A DNA stretch of 42,682 nt from an uncultured Oscillospiraceae bacterium (GCA_947626085.1 CANQQU010000011.1:1-42682); one strand, 5' to 3'; positions 15,582 to 25,341 are shown, counted from the first letter of the stretch. The notes: generated from the sequence alone by a model not told the origin. Translations and numbers: made by a program.

Positions 15582-18071
15582 TTACTTACTTGTCAGGACC
15601 GTATTCCCCCGCACCAAGCGCAGGACTCGGGCAGCGCTGCACCGCAGGTCCTCCATGCGGACTGCGCCGGAGTCGACGCCCTTTTTCAGCGCCTCCACCT
15701 GATCCGGCCGGCCGGGGCAGATGAGGTCGCATTGCGCGGCGGGCGCTTTCTGCGCGTCGCCGCTGAGCGCTTTGCAGTAGTCGGTCCGGTCTGCCTTCAT
15801 GGCATCCCAGTCGCTCATAACCAGGCCACGGAAGCCCCATTCGTTTCGCAGCACTTTCACCAGCAGATCGTAATTATTGGGGCAGTATATACCATTGACC
15901 TTGTTATAGGCAGCCATCACCGTCATGGGTGCGCTTTCCTTCACTGCAATCTCAAAGCCCCGCAGATACAGTTCCCGCAACGTCCGCTCCGTCATATTGG
16001 AGGAGGAGAAATTGCGCTGCAGCTCACAGCTGTTGGCGGCAAAGTGCTTCACGCTCATGCCCTTGCCGGGATGGGACTGAACGCCCCGGACGATGGCAGC
16101 GGCCATCTTGCCAGACACCAGCGGGTCCTCAGAGTAATACTCGAAGGTTCGCCCGCACAAGGGGTTGCGGTGGATGTTCATGCCGGGGGCCAGCCAGACC
16201 GTAACGCCAAAAGCTTCCATTTCCGCGCCAACGGCGTCTCCCACCGCTTCCAGAAGCGCGGGATCGAAGCTCTGGGCCAAAAGCTGGCTGCAGGGCCATG
16301 CGGTGGCGTACTGATAGTGAACGGTTCCATCCTCCGGTCGGGCCATCTGGCTCTTCAGCGCCATGCCGGCAAAGCCAAACAGATACCGGCGGTATGCCTC
16401 CAGTGTCTCCGGCACCCGGGCAGCTTTTACGGAGCCATCCGGGAGCTCTACCACCTGGCTCGTCAGATTCAGCCCCGCGGGGCCGTCGGATAGAATGGCG
16501 TTGGGAATGCCCAGGGTTTCATACAGCTCCGGCGTGGTGGTGCCGGAGGCGCCCATGGCTGTAACCTGGAGTTGCTTGTTGCCGGTGCCGCCGCCCACCA
16601 CCAGAGTGGCCAACTGCTCGACAGTCATGGCCTCCACCAGCGGGTCGGACGGTTCCTCTGGGGTTTCATAGGTGTGCCGGATCGGCTCGGGAAGGTATTC
16701 GTCCAGAGCCCATACCGGCAGGCCGGACACATCCTCGGCAGGCCGGGCAGGAGGAACGATTTCTTTTATCTCATGCAAAGGCGGGCAGACGGAAACGCAT
16801 TGCTCCAGCACCGCCTCCGCGCCAAGGGTCAGCGCGGCCACAGGCACAGCCGCATCGGAGGCGTTGCCCAAACGCAGAATGTATTTTCCGGACCAAAGGA
16901 CCCAGACGGCCTTCTCCTCGTCATAGCAGGCCAGGTTCTTCATGGGTACGGTCAGTAGGACCTCCTTGCACGCACCGGGAGCCAAATCTTCCGTTTTGGA
17001 AAAGGCTACCAGTCGCTGACGCTCGGCCCCAGTCTGGCCAAAGGGAACGGAGGCGTAGAGCTGAACCACCTCCCGGCCGGGTACCTTCCCTACATTCTTA
17101 ACCGACGCGTGGACCTTCAGCGCCCCTGTTTCAACAGATATATCACACAGAGCGATCTGAAATGCGGTATAGCTCAGCCCGTATCCAAACGCATATCGAG
17201 GCTTCACGCCGAAGGTATCGAAAAAGCGGTAACCTACATAGATCCCCTCGTTATACTCCTGGTTATATTCATCGCCGCCCAGATAGGAATAGGTCTCGTT
17301 AGAGGGCAGGTCCTCGAACCTGTAGGCCCAGGAGGTGGCCAGTTTTCCGGAGAAATTCACCTTCCCGGACAGCACATCCGCCAGGGCGTTGCCTCCCTCC
17401 TCTCCCCCTTGGACAAAGTAGACCAAGGCGCTGACATGAAGGGTATCCAGAAAGCTCACGTCGATCACGCCGCCGGCATTGATCACAACGATCAAATTCT
17501 TGTACACACCGGAAACAAATTCCAGGTTTTCCCTTTCCACGTCGTCTAGACGGTAGTCGCCCTGCACGTCTTTTCGGTCATTTCCTTCACCGGCCTGCCG
17601 GGCCAGGACATAGACCGCCGTATCACAGCCAGAGGCCGACACGTCTTCCGCTGTCACCGGGATGCCGGTGGGATGCCGGAAGGGCGGGATCTCATGCAGA
17701 ATCCGGTAGAATTCCCGGACCCCCGCCACCTTTTTCTCCATTTCCTGCCGGTACGCCTCGTAGGTATCGGCATAAAACCGGTCGAATCGATCCAGCCAGC
17801 CGGTGGTCGTGATCTCAAATCCCGCGTTTTCCAGTCCCTGGGCAATGGTGACGGCGTATCGCTCCCGCACGGCGCCGGAACCGGTCCCGCCTTTAACGGT
17901 CATTCTAGCCCCTGAACCATAGAGCGCGATTTTTTGATCCTTCAGCGGCAGGACACCGTCATTTTCCAGCAGCACAAAGCCCTCCGCCGCAGCTCTGCGG
18001 GCCAGCGCACGGTTTCTCAGCTCCATCGGGGACGGCTCTCGGTTTGTACCGCCCATAATGATCGTTTTCAT
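15582..18071 (-). CDS. domain-permuted GH3 glycosidase, cytoplasmic
   Basis: 829 residues from the ATG at 18071, which has GGAGGAGCTGCC upstream; the frame stays open for 24 more codons but without a better start. The GH3 alpha/beta domain comes first (about 25-300, ending FGYGLSYTAF), then a fibronectin-III-like domain (about 305-405), a linker, and the TIM barrel (about 480-829). Barrel motifs: LSDGPAGLN, WLAPGMNIHRNPLCGRTFEY, SVKHFAANSCE and RGLVMSDWDAM, with Asp754 as nucleophile. No signal peptide or membrane segment. Second structural gene of the operon after the GPH symporter, so it most likely hydrolyses the sugar imported by it, for example to glucose or xylose. It is a soluble counterpart of the membrane-anchored GH3 at the operon end. 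Confidence 0.92.
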   Translation of the reverse strand: MKTIIMGGTNREPSPMELRNRALARRAAAEGFVLLENDGVLPLKDQKIALYGSGARMTVKGGTGSGAVRERYAVTIAQGLENAGFEITTTGWLDRFDRFYADTYEAYRQEMEKKVAGVREFYRILHEIPPFRHPTGIPVTAEDVSASGCDTAVYVLARQAGEGNDRKDVQGDYRLDDVERENLEFVSGVYKNLIVVINAGGVIDVSFLDTLHVSALVYFVQGGEEGGNALADVLSGKVNFSGKLATSWAYRFEDLPSNETYSYLGGDEYNQEYNEGIYVGYRFFDTFGVKPRYAFGYGLSYTAFQIALCDISVETGALKVHASVKNVGKVPGREVVQLYASVPFGQTGAERQRLVAFSKTEDLAPGACKEVLLTVPMKNLACYDEEKAVWVLWSGKYILRLGNASDAAVPVAALTLGAEAVLEQCVSVCPPLHEIKEIVPPARPAEDVSGLPVWALDEYLPEPIRHTYETPEEPSDPLVEAMTVEQLATLVVGGGTGNKQLQVTAMGASGTTTPELYETLGIPNAILSDGPAGLNLTSQVVELPDGSVKAARVPETLEAYRRYLFGFAGMALKSQMARPEDGTVHYQYATAWPCSQLLAQSFDPALLEAVGDAVGAEMEAFGVTVWLAPGMNIHRNPLCGRTFEYYSEDPLVSGKMAAAIVRGVQSHPGKGMSVKHFAANSCELQRNFSSSNMTERTLRELYLRGFEIAVKESAPMTVMAAYNKVNGIYCPNNYDLLVKVLRNEWGFRGLVMSDWDAMKADRTDYCKALSGDAQKAPAAQCDLICPGRPDQVEALKKGVDSGAVRMEDLRCSAARVLRLVRGNTVLTSK

Positions 18072-18152
18072 GGCAGCTCCTCCATTTATAATCATGCCGT
18101 TGTGGGCGACAGCTGTCTGCCGCCGCCCGCATTTTTGCCTCACAATGTGTGG

Positions 18153-19967
18153 TTATTTGCTGTTCTTTTTATTTTCCCGGATGGCCTTTTTTGCGGTCTT
18201 CATTGCCTTGTGGGCAGCTTTCAGCTCGGCCTTTGCCTTTTTTTCCGCCCGTTTGGCCAGTACCTTCTGGTTTTCGGCCTCAAAGTCCAGGCCCTTCTTT
18301 TCACATTTCTCTTTCAGCTCCCGGACGCGGATCTCCTCCGCCATGCGGTCGGCCTCCTCCCGCTCCCGGCGCTCCAGCTCGTCAGCGGGGATATACTCAA
18401 TACCCAAGGCGGCGCATTCGGCCACCTTCCGGTCTTGAAGCTCTCGAGACACCTGGGGAAGATGCTTTTCAATGTCGAACAGGAAGAAGAAGATCACGAA
18501 CACCAGGATGCCGATAAGGATGTAGCTGCCCTGATAGGCGAAGTTGATCCAGCCGGTGGCAGCCGCGGGCTGGTCTGCATACAGGGCAATATCGCCGTTC
18601 ATGCCAATCTGCTGGGGCTGCATATAACCGCTGGCCATCAGGCCTAGGTTGAAGATGCCCTGGGCAATGCCGACGGCAAACATCATGGACGCGCTGGAGA
18701 AGCCGCCGGTAAGCCCGTCGCTGCGGACCTTGGTTTTCCACTCCACATGGTCAATGACATCGCCCATGTAGGAGGTAATGACGTAAGAAAACGAGATATT
18801 GCCAATGGCGGCCAGTGCCGTGCCGATCATAATCATCATACGGCTGCCGGCGTTCATGTAGGCAAATATGGAGCCGAAGACTGTAATGATTGCGCCGCCC
18901 CAGATCACCTTCCGGCGGCCCAGCTTTTTCATCAGCGGCAGGAGCAGCAGAATGCCCGGGCCCATGGGGGACAGCGCGATCATCTGGAAGCTGGCCTGGA
19001 TCGCGCCAACCTCACCGTAAGCGTTGCCCCGGACGACCCATCCGGAGTAGTAGATCAGGGAGATGTTCCGCATATTGGTCAGAATCTCCGTGACCAGCAG
19101 CAGGATGATAAACATCACCCAGTATTTGTCTACAATGCAGGCCTTCAGCTGCTGGAACATGGTTGCCTCGGTGTGAGGGGCAGAAGGCGCGGTAGCATTG
19201 GAATCCTCGATCCCCACCTGATTGCGGCGCTCCTCCGTGACCCGCTCTCGGGTGTAGAAATACTGCACGAAGGCCAGAGGCACGCTCAGCAGGGCAAAGG
19301 CGGACATGGTCACAAAGTAACCCTGGGCGTTATTGCCGTGCATGGCCGAGCATACAGCGGACAGAATCATGGGGAACAGGATGGACACAAGACCCGTGCC
19401 CACATTCGCGGTGATGCGGGCCGCCATGGCGTTGTTCTTCCGCTGGTTCACATTTCGGGTGGACAAGGCGGCGGACAACTCCTTGGACATATTCCACATG
19501 GTGTAGGCCACGCAGTAATAGAGGTTGTAGCTGACGATCACCCAAATGGCTTGGGCCATGGTTCCTTGGAATGGCATCCAGAACATCAGAATAATGCTGA
19601 TGGCCACCAGCGGAGCGGAGATGATCATCCATGGCCGGACCTTGCCCTGGCGGCAGGTGGTCATGTCGATGAGCTTGCTCATGATGAGGTTCGTCACTGC
19701 GTCCAGCAGTTTGGACACCACGGGGAACAGGACCATAAACGTGGCGATCCAGGCCGCCCGGTCCACCGTAAATCCCAGGATGTCGGTGAGGTACTGGTTG
19801 AAGTAGCTGTTGACGATGGACTGGCCAATGAGCATTCCGTAGGGACCTAAAACGTAGCCCAACCACATCTCTTTGGCAGTGGTGTTGGCGGAAGTGATGC
19901 GCGAGTCCCATTTGTGGCTGGCAAAGGCCCCGGACAGCAATCCGCGTTTTTCTTTTGCCGCGTTCAT
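18153..19967 (-). CDS. GPH-family sugar:cation symporter (MFS_2) with charged C-terminal tail
   Basis: 604 residues with about 12 membrane helices of the glycoside-pentoside-hexuronide family (MelB-like). Family features: NSYFNQYLTD in helix 1, DAVTN, the loop TTCRQGKVRPWM between helices 2 and 3, and ALSTRNVNQRKNNAMAARI. It would import oligosaccharides or glycosides with Na+ or H+. The last 100 or so residues form a long charged cytoplasmic tail with AECAALGIEYIPADE, KEKCEKKGLDFEAENQKVL and a poly-Lys/Ala end; MelB itself lacks this. GGGAGGAACCAAA precedes the ATG. The gene lies 48 bases after the TetR gene and 81 bases before the GH3 gene, so it is the import step of this operon. Two close paralogues are at 22208-23986 and 27182-28948. 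Confidence 0.93.
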   Translation of the reverse strand: MNAAKEKRGLLSGAFASHKWDSRITSANTTAKEMWLGYVLGPYGMLIGQSIVNSYFNQYLTDILGFTVDRAAWIATFMVLFPVVSKLLDAVTNLIMSKLIDMTTCRQGKVRPWMIISAPLVAISIILMFWMPFQGTMAQAIWVIVSYNLYYCVAYTMWNMSKELSAALSTRNVNQRKNNAMAARITANVGTGLVSILFPMILSAVCSAMHGNNAQGYFVTMSAFALLSVPLAFVQYFYTRERVTEERRNQVGIEDSNATAPSAPHTEATMFQQLKACIVDKYWVMFIILLLVTEILTNMRNISLIYYSGWVVRGNAYGEVGAIQASFQMIALSPMGPGILLLLPLMKKLGRRKVIWGGAIITVFGSIFAYMNAGSRMMIMIGTALAAIGNISFSYVITSYMGDVIDHVEWKTKVRSDGLTGGFSSASMMFAVGIAQGIFNLGLMASGYMQPQQIGMNGDIALYADQPAAATGWINFAYQGSYILIGILVFVIFFFLFDIEKHLPQVSRELQDRKVAECAALGIEYIPADELERREREEADRMAEEIRVRELKEKCEKKGLDFEAENQKVLAKRAEKKAKAELKAAHKAMKTAKKAIRENKKNSK

Positions 19968-20015
19968 TTTGGTTCCTCCCTTTGTTGTTATTCAATTCGC
20001 TTTATGGAATCGGTA

Positions 20016-20585
20016 TTATGTTTCTACTGCGCTGGAGCGGAATGAATGAATTGCTCCGGCGCACAGATCCATGATCAGCCCGGTCACAGCCTCCGGCTCG
20101 TCAGTCATCCCGTCCCGCACCCATCTGCTGAGAATCGCTCCGCTGCCAAACGACAGATAATCATAGACCAGCCGCTCCCGACCCTGCGGGTGGATCGTAA
20201 GGAGCCTTTGAAAGAGTGGATAGCACTGCTGAAAGCAGGCGGAGAATATTTTGGCGGAGAACGCCGGATCTGCATTGTCCGAGGCCAACACCATGAACCG
20301 CCGGCCATCGTTACGCAGATAGACCAACAGCTCCATCAAAAGCGGCTTGACCTGGGCGGTACCGCCAAAGGCCCCGCAGACTTTTGTGATGAACTGCCGC
20401 TCCAGCTTCTCCAGCAAGTCCGGAATATCCAGATAGTGCTTGTAAAAGGTGGAACGGTTGATGCCGGCACCCGCGCACAACTGCGTAACCGTAATGGCGG
20501 AGACCGGCTTCTCACGCAAGAGGGACAGAAAGGTTTCCTCCACCATATGCTTCGTGTAGTTCACGCGGGCATCGTTGGAATTCAT
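20016..20585 (-). CDS. TetR-family transcriptional regulator
   Basis: 189 residues. The N-terminal helix-turn-helix (about 22-48, ITVTQLCAGAGINRSTFYKHY) is a textbook TetR DNA-binding domain; the rest is a helical ligand-binding/dimer domain like that of the TetR_C groups found in Firmicutes. The start at 20585 is set by GGAGATAATC; eight more codons upstream are open but lack a ribosome-binding site. It heads the minus-strand glycoside hydrolase operon and is divergent from the symporter at 20731. The palindrome at 20672-20692 in the 145-base gap is the likely operator, so it probably represses the divergent symporter and itself, releasing on a sugar or metabolite. Confidence 0.9.
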   Translation of the reverse strand: MNSNDARVNYTKHMVEETFLSLLREKPVSAITVTQLCAGAGINRSTFYKHYLDIPDLLEKLERQFITKVCGAFGGTAQVKPLLMELLVYLRNDGRRFMVLASDNADPAFSAKIFSACFQQCYPLFQRLLTIHPQGRERLVYDYLSFGSGAILSRWVRDGMTDEPEAVTGLIMDLCAGAIHSFRSSAVET

Positions 20586-20656
20586 GATTATCTCCTTCTT
20601 TGGCAACAAAGCCGCCCATTGTGTCGATTATGTAACAAATGTCGGACCATTGACGG

Positions 20657-20692
20657 TTGCGTTCTTCAGGGGGCAACGGTATAATAGTTGCC
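20657..20692 (+). promoter_or_regulatory. promoter with overlapping palindromic operator for the divergent symporter
   Basis: TTGCGT (20657-20662) and TATAAT (20680-20685) are 17 bases apart. The perfect inverted repeat GGCAAC-N9-GTTGCC (20672-20692) is centred on the -10 box, and a further GTTGC lies in the -35 region. A protein bound here would block RNA polymerase. The TetR gene transcribed away from it is the obvious candidate. Confidence 0.7.
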
Positions 20693-20730
20693 AAGAAATA
20701 GTCGGCACAGGCGGTTTGGGGGAGAGAAAA

Positions 20731-22143
20731 ATGAAAAAGGAGTTTCCTTTCGGGTCTGTTCTGGATTCCCGGACGGACCCTGAGCAGGTCACACGGCGGG
20801 AGCAGATCTTTGGCTATTTCGTCGGGCCCTGCCTCGTTTACAGCGTCTACAACGCCGTGGCGGGTCACTATCTGACCCAGTTTTATACAGACGTGCTGGG
20901 GCTTGCCGGGGCGTTTTTGACCATGATGCCGCTGCTATCCAAACTTTTCAGCGGCGCTGTAAGCATTTTGATCGGTCGGCTTATTGACCGCACGCGGACC
21001 CGCCATGGCAAGGCGCGGCCGTGGATACTCCTGTCCGGGTTTCTCATCGCCCTGTGCGGCATACTGCTGTACACGGTGCCGGCCCAGTCTTTTCAGGCAA
21101 AACTCATTTGGGTGGTGGTCAGCTACAATCTCTTTTTTTCCCTGGCCTTTTCCACCTATTCTCTGGGGCATTCGCTGATGGTGCCCTTGTCCACCAGGGA
21201 CGCTAAAAAGCGGGACAGCCTCGCCATGCTGACCTCCACCGGCACCTCCATGCTGCCCGGCATGATCTCTACCATCGTCATGCCCGTGCTGGTGAGGACT
21301 ATCGGCGTCGGCCCTGCGGCTCAAAGCCGGTGGCTGACCGTGATGGGCTGCATTTCAATCGTTGCCATTCCCGCGGCGCTGGTCGAATTTTGGTTCACTC
21401 GGGAACGTGTAGCCGCCCAGGAAAGCACCGGGCAGCCCCAGGCCGTTTCCTTCCGAAAACAGGTTGGTGCCTGCTTTCATGACAAATATTGGATCATGGT
21501 AGTCGTTTTTACGGCTGTGCTGCATCTGTGCAACGGCCTGACCACAAGCTCCATGCTGTATTACTGCAACTGGGTCCTGGGAAACAGCGTGGATTCCGGC
21601 GCGGCAAAGCAGCTTTTGGTTAATGTGGTCGGCCAAGGCCCTATGGGATTTGGCATAGCGTTGCTGTGGCCGCTGGTGCGAAAGTACGGCAAGCGGCGGG
21701 TGACCATTGCCGGATTTTCGGTTGCCTCCCTGGGCAGCCTGGGCGTGCTGCTGGCAGGAGACCGGCTGCCTCTGGTGCTGGCGGCGCTTTTTGTAAAGTC
21801 TGTGGGCTCTCTGCCGACTTATGTAATGGCGGCTCTGCTGGCAGAGGCGCTGGACCACATCGAGCTGAAAAACGGTTTCCGGGCCGACGGTTTTTCCGCC
21901 TCCGTGGCCTCGATCACCCAGACCACCATAATGGGGCTGAGCCAAACCGTTCTGCTTTTAGGGATTACCCTTTTCGGCTATATTTCCCCGGTCGCCACAG
22001 AGCAGAGCATTGTCCAGCCGGAGGCCGTGCGGGCCTTTTTCTCAACCTGCTTCGCAGGGTTTCCCCTTGTGGGCTATGCCGTCTGCGCCGGGATCATGGT
22101 GTTTTACGACATCGGTGAAAAAGTGTCGGAGACGGCTCCATGA
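20731..22143 (+). CDS. GPH-family MFS symporter, short form
   Basis: 470 residues with 12 predicted membrane helices: FGYFVGPCLVYSVYNAVAGH, the loop RTRTRHGKARPWI and PLSTRDAKKRDSLAML mark it as MFS_2/GPH. It lacks the long charged tail of the three other symporters and ends DIGEKVSETAP. The start at 20731 has GGGGGAGAG upstream; an upstream in-frame extension would cross the promoter and operator. It is the only gene of this locus on the plus strand, controlled by a promoter with an operator-like palindrome. It is clearly more distant from the three tailed paralogues than they are from each other. It may import the inducer or a second sugar. Confidence 0.9.
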   Translation: MKKEFPFGSVLDSRTDPEQVTRREQIFGYFVGPCLVYSVYNAVAGHYLTQFYTDVLGLAGAFLTMMPLLSKLFSGAVSILIGRLIDRTRTRHGKARPWILLSGFLIALCGILLYTVPAQSFQAKLIWVVVSYNLFFSLAFSTYSLGHSLMVPLSTRDAKKRDSLAMLTSTGTSMLPGMISTIVMPVLVRTIGVGPAAQSRWLTVMGCISIVAIPAALVEFWFTRERVAAQESTGQPQAVSFRKQVGACFHDKYWIMVVVFTAVLHLCNGLTTSSMLYYCNWVLGNSVDSGAAKQLLVNVVGQGPMGFGIALLWPLVRKYGKRRVTIAGFSVASLGSLGVLLAGDRLPLVLAALFVKSVGSLPTYVMAALLAEALDHIELKNGFRADGFSASVASITQTTIMGLSQTVLLLGITLFGYISPVATEQSIVQPEAVRAFFSTCFAGFPLVGYAVCAGIMVFYDIGEKVSETAP

Positions 22144-22159
22144 GCCCTGACGGGCGGCG

Positions 22160-22197
22160 GTCCTATTTCCCGGCGGATTCCCGCCGGGAAATAGGAC
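22160..22197. terminator. 17-base perfect hairpin between convergent genes
   Basis: GTCCTATTTCCCGGCGG (22160-22176) pairs with CCGCCGGGAAATAGGAC (22181-22197) with a 4-base loop. It lies 16 bases after the plus-strand symporter and 10 bases after the stop of the minus-strand symporter. The plus-strand tail ATCGATTCCTTTATTTTAC is T-rich, so it probably works as a bidirectional terminator. Confidence 0.75.
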
Positions 22198-22207
22198 ATC
22201 GATTCCT

Positions 22208-23986
22208 TTATTTTACTTTCTTTGCCTTTTTGGCGGCCTTCTTGGCTTCCTTAGCTGCCCGCTTGGCCAGCACTTTCTGGTTTTCAGCCTCAAAGTCCAG
22301 GCCCTTCTTGGCGCATTTTTCCTTCAGTTCTTTAATCCGGTTTTCCTCGGCCTCCTGCGCCTGCAGCGCCCGCTCCTGCTTTTCCAGCACGGACTGGGGG
22401 ATGTACTCGATTCCCTGGGCTTCGCATTCCTTGCGCTTCTTTTCCTCCAAGGACCGCTGTACAGTGGGCATATCCCGCTCGATCTTAAAGAAGAACGCGA
22501 AAAGGATGAAGAACAGCACACCGGTGAGCATATTGGCGCCCTGATAAGAGAAGTTGATCCAGTTGGTGGCTGCCTGGGTCTGATCCGCATACAGAAGGAT
22601 CTGATCCCCGTCATTGTTGATGAAGGAGCCAACCACTTCCGGCTGGACGTACTTTGTAACGACCAGACCCAGATTGAACAGCGCCTGGCCTATGCCCTTG
22701 GAGAACATCTCCGCGAAGCCGACCACAGCCGCCGTCAGGCCCTCTACCCGCACGCCCCGGGAGTACTCCACATGGTCGATGGCATCGCCCACGAAAGTGA
22801 GCATGGAGTAGATCAGCGCCATAGCGCCGATGGAGTAAATGGCAGTGCCGCCATAGATCGCGCCAGTCTGCCCTACGCTCAGAAATGCGGCAAACGCGCC
22901 TACCGCCGCAAAAACCGACCCGACAACGATGACCTTGGTGCGGCCGAACTTTTTGAACAGCGGCAGCAGCAGGAGCAATCCGGGGCCCATGGGCGCCATG
23001 GAGATCATGGTGAATTTTGCCTGAATGGATGCGTATTCGCCGTAGGCGTTGCCATTGACCACCCAGCCGCTGTAATAGACCTGGGCGACGCTTCGCATGG
23101 CGTTGAGTACCTGATAGATCAGGATCATCAGGATCAGCATGATCCAGTATTTATCCCGAATGCACGCCTTGAACTGCTCGACAAAGGAGGCTTCCTTCAC
23201 CAGTGTCTGGCCCTGGGGCTGGCCGGTCACACCGTACTGATTGCGGCGCTCCTCGGTGATCCGCTCCCGGGTGAAGAAGTACTGCACGAAGGTCAGCGGT
23301 ACGGCGATGCAGCACATCACCGCCATGCAGACCAGATATCCATCCCGGGTGTTGCCTACCATGCCGCTGATGGCGGTAAGAATGGTGGGGAACAGGATAG
23401 AAATAATGCCGGTGCCGATATTTTTCGTGATCTGGCCGGCCATGGAGTTGTTTTTCCGCTGCTGGAAATTCCGGGTAGACAGCGCAGCGGTCAACTCATA
23501 AGACATATACCACATGGTATAGCCCACGGAGTAGAACAGATTGTAGGCCACAATGATCCAAATCGCCATGACCACCGGGTTGGAAAACGGAATCCAGAAC
23601 AGCATCATCAGGCTGACGACCATGATGGGCAAGCTCAGGATCAGCCAGGGGCGGAGCTTACCCTGGCGGCAGGTGGTGTTATCCAGGACCTTGGCCATCA
23701 AAACATTGGTGATGGCATCCAGGATCTTGGAGAACAGGGGGAACAGGACCATAAAAGTGCCGATCCAGAGCCCCATACTGGAGGTGAAGCCCAGAACGTC
23801 GGTCAGATACTGGTTGAAGTAACTGTTGACGATGGATTGCAGCAGCATGGCGCCGAAGGGACCGGCCACATAGCCCAGCCACAGCTCTTTTTTGCCTACG
23901 TTGGCGGACGTAATGCGGGTGTTCCAGAAGCTGCCCCGAAAGGCATTTTCAAGAAGCCCATTTTTGGTTTTCGTCGGTTCTGACAT
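22208..23986 (-). CDS. GPH-family sugar:cation symporter with charged C-terminal tail (paralogue 2)
   Basis: 592 residues, the same family and architecture as the symporter at 18153-19967: NSYFNQYLTDVLGFT, TTCRQGKLRPWL, ALSTRNFQQRKNNSMAGQI, and tail motifs ECEAQGIEYIPQSVLE and KEKCAKKGLDFEAENQKVL followed by Lys/Ala repeats. GGAAGGAGAGCATT precedes the start. No enzyme gene follows on its strand, since the 22160-22197 hairpin ends the unit, so it is transcribed alone. Its substrate is presumably related to that of its paralogues, but the membrane helices differ more from them than those two differ from each other, which suggests a different sugar. Confidence 0.92.
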   Translation of the reverse strand: MSEPTKTKNGLLENAFRGSFWNTRITSANVGKKELWLGYVAGPFGAMLLQSIVNSYFNQYLTDVLGFTSSMGLWIGTFMVLFPLFSKILDAITNVLMAKVLDNTTCRQGKLRPWLILSLPIMVVSLMMLFWIPFSNPVVMAIWIIVAYNLFYSVGYTMWYMSYELTAALSTRNFQQRKNNSMAGQITKNIGTGIISILFPTILTAISGMVGNTRDGYLVCMAVMCCIAVPLTFVQYFFTRERITEERRNQYGVTGQPQGQTLVKEASFVEQFKACIRDKYWIMLILMILIYQVLNAMRSVAQVYYSGWVVNGNAYGEYASIQAKFTMISMAPMGPGLLLLLPLFKKFGRTKVIVVGSVFAAVGAFAAFLSVGQTGAIYGGTAIYSIGAMALIYSMLTFVGDAIDHVEYSRGVRVEGLTAAVVGFAEMFSKGIGQALFNLGLVVTKYVQPEVVGSFINNDGDQILLYADQTQAATNWINFSYQGANMLTGVLFFILFAFFFKIERDMPTVQRSLEEKKRKECEAQGIEYIPQSVLEKQERALQAQEAEENRIKELKEKCAKKGLDFEAENQKVLAKRAAKEAKKAAKKAKKVK

Positions 23987-24303
23987 AATGCTCTCCTTCC
24001 TTTTTCTTTTCTTATTGTAAGATCCGGTTAGATTTTGGAGCTTACAAGCTTATGATACCGCGCCGCGATTCTTTTGAAAATTCAAAATTTAGTTATTCTA
24101 TTCATTAATTAGATAAATTAAAAAACAGAACAATTTTACAAATAATTAAGCAAATATGTGGATATCATGCTTTTTCGTATCCCTTACAGCTGATTTGTTC
24201 ACCTACCCGCCCGCCAAAGACAGTCGAGATTCATTCCAACTCTTAACCAAGACAGACGTCTATCCTTCTTTACAATTCTGGAAAGGCATTGGAGGTTGTT
24301 GCC
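23987..24303. other. AT-rich divergent intergenic region
   Basis: A 317-base gap between the divergent symporter (minus) and dehydrogenase (plus) genes. It is much richer in A and T than its surroundings (about 24060-24180) and holds an inverted repeat TTTTGAA-AA-TTCAAAA near 24071-24086. No good sigma-A promoter pair could be picked for either gene, and no small gene was seen. Confidence 0.5.
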
Positions 24304-25296
24304 ATGATTGAGCAGTATTTTATCACCGGAGCAACAGGCTTTTTGGGCAGTACATTGACCAAAGCGCTCGTTGACAGAGGAAAAAAGGTAGTTGGCCTGC
24401 GGCTGCCACAGGACCAAAGCAAACTGCTTTCTGGGGTGGAGTATCGGACCGGAGATATCACGGAGCCCGATACGCTTGAAGATTTCCTGGCGGGTGCCGA
24501 TGGCCAGTCGGCGGTCCTCATCCATTGCGCGGGGCTGGTCTCCATTGGGTCGGGGCAAGAGGAGCGGGTCCGGAAGGTCAATGTGGAAGGAACAAAAAAC
24601 CTTGTTGACCTGGCAATGCGGAACAATATCGGCAGGTTCATCTATGTTAGTTCCGTTCACGCCATTCGTGAGCAGCCGGACGGCATGGTAATCCGGGAGA
24701 CCTTGCATTTTTCCCCGGATGAGATCATCGGATCTTACGGAAAAAGCAAAGCAGAGGCGACCGCCTATGTGCTGAATGCCTCGATGCACGGTCTAAACGC
24801 GACGGTCGTGCATCCTTCCGGAATGATCGGTCCCGGAGATCTGACCGGCGGCTATATGACGGAAACGATCCGGGCGTTTTTGAAAGGCGGCTTTCCGGTC
24901 GCGATCGAGGGGGGATATGACTTTGCGGATGTACGGGATGTAGCGGAGGGGATTATTCAATGCGTAGAACACGGAAAATCGGGAGAGACTTACATTCTGT
25001 CCAACCGGTATATTACCGTGAAAGAGATTTTTGAATGCCTCAGCGCATTCAAAGGGACCCCCCGGGCATACAAAACCATTCCTTTGAAACCTTTGATCCT
25101 ATTTGCGCCGCTACTTGAGTGGGCCGCAGAAAAGCTGGGGCTTCCAAAGCTGCTTACGCCGTATTCCCTTTATACCTTGGGTAGCAACGGGCACTTCAGC
25201 CATGAAAAGGCGGACAGAGAGCTTGGGTATTCAGTGCGTCCCCTGGAGCAGACCTTGATCGATACGGCAAAATGGCTGGTAAACGGTACTCCGTAA
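24304..25296 (+). CDS. NAD(P)-dependent epimerase/dehydratase (extended SDR)
   Basis: 330 residues. The nucleotide-binding motif FITGATGFLGSTLTKALVDR is at the N-terminus, DIT (about residue 50) binds adenine, CAGLVS follows, and the catalytic set is SSVHA with YGKSKAE (Tyr-x-x-x-Lys). The C-terminal half is a substrate domain like those of extended SDR reductases such as NAD-dependent sugar epimerases or dihydroflavonol-reductase-like enzymes. The start at 24304 is set by GGAGG eight bases upstream. The gene is followed at 45 bases by the PD40 propeller gene on the same strand, probably one transcript ending at the hairpin 27063-27106. The substrate is unknown; a sugar nucleotide or a hydroxy-ketone is possible. 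Confidence 0.87.
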   Translation: MIEQYFITGATGFLGSTLTKALVDRGKKVVGLRLPQDQSKLLSGVEYRTGDITEPDTLEDFLAGADGQSAVLIHCAGLVSIGSGQEERVRKVNVEGTKNLVDLAMRNNIGRFIYVSSVHAIREQPDGMVIRETLHFSPDEIIGSYGKSKAEATAYVLNASMHGLNATVVHPSGMIGPGDLTGGYMTETIRAFLKGGFPVAIEGGYDFADVRDVAEGIIQCVEHGKSGETYILSNRYITVKEIFECLSAFKGTPRAYKTIPLKPLILFAPLLEWAAEKLGLPKLLTPYSLYTLGSNGHFSHEKADRELGYSVRPLEQTLIDTAKWLVNGTP

Positions 25297-25341
25297 AATT
25301 CTAAACATTCGCATGTTGCACATTACTTGGAGATATTTGAA

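Noticed and set aside
22772..23983. 403-codon plus-strand frame opposite the second tailed symporter
   Set aside because: It mirrors the similar antisense frames of the paralogous symporter genes and gives a His/Gln/Asp-rich product with no hydrophobic core, so it is a shadow of the real gene.
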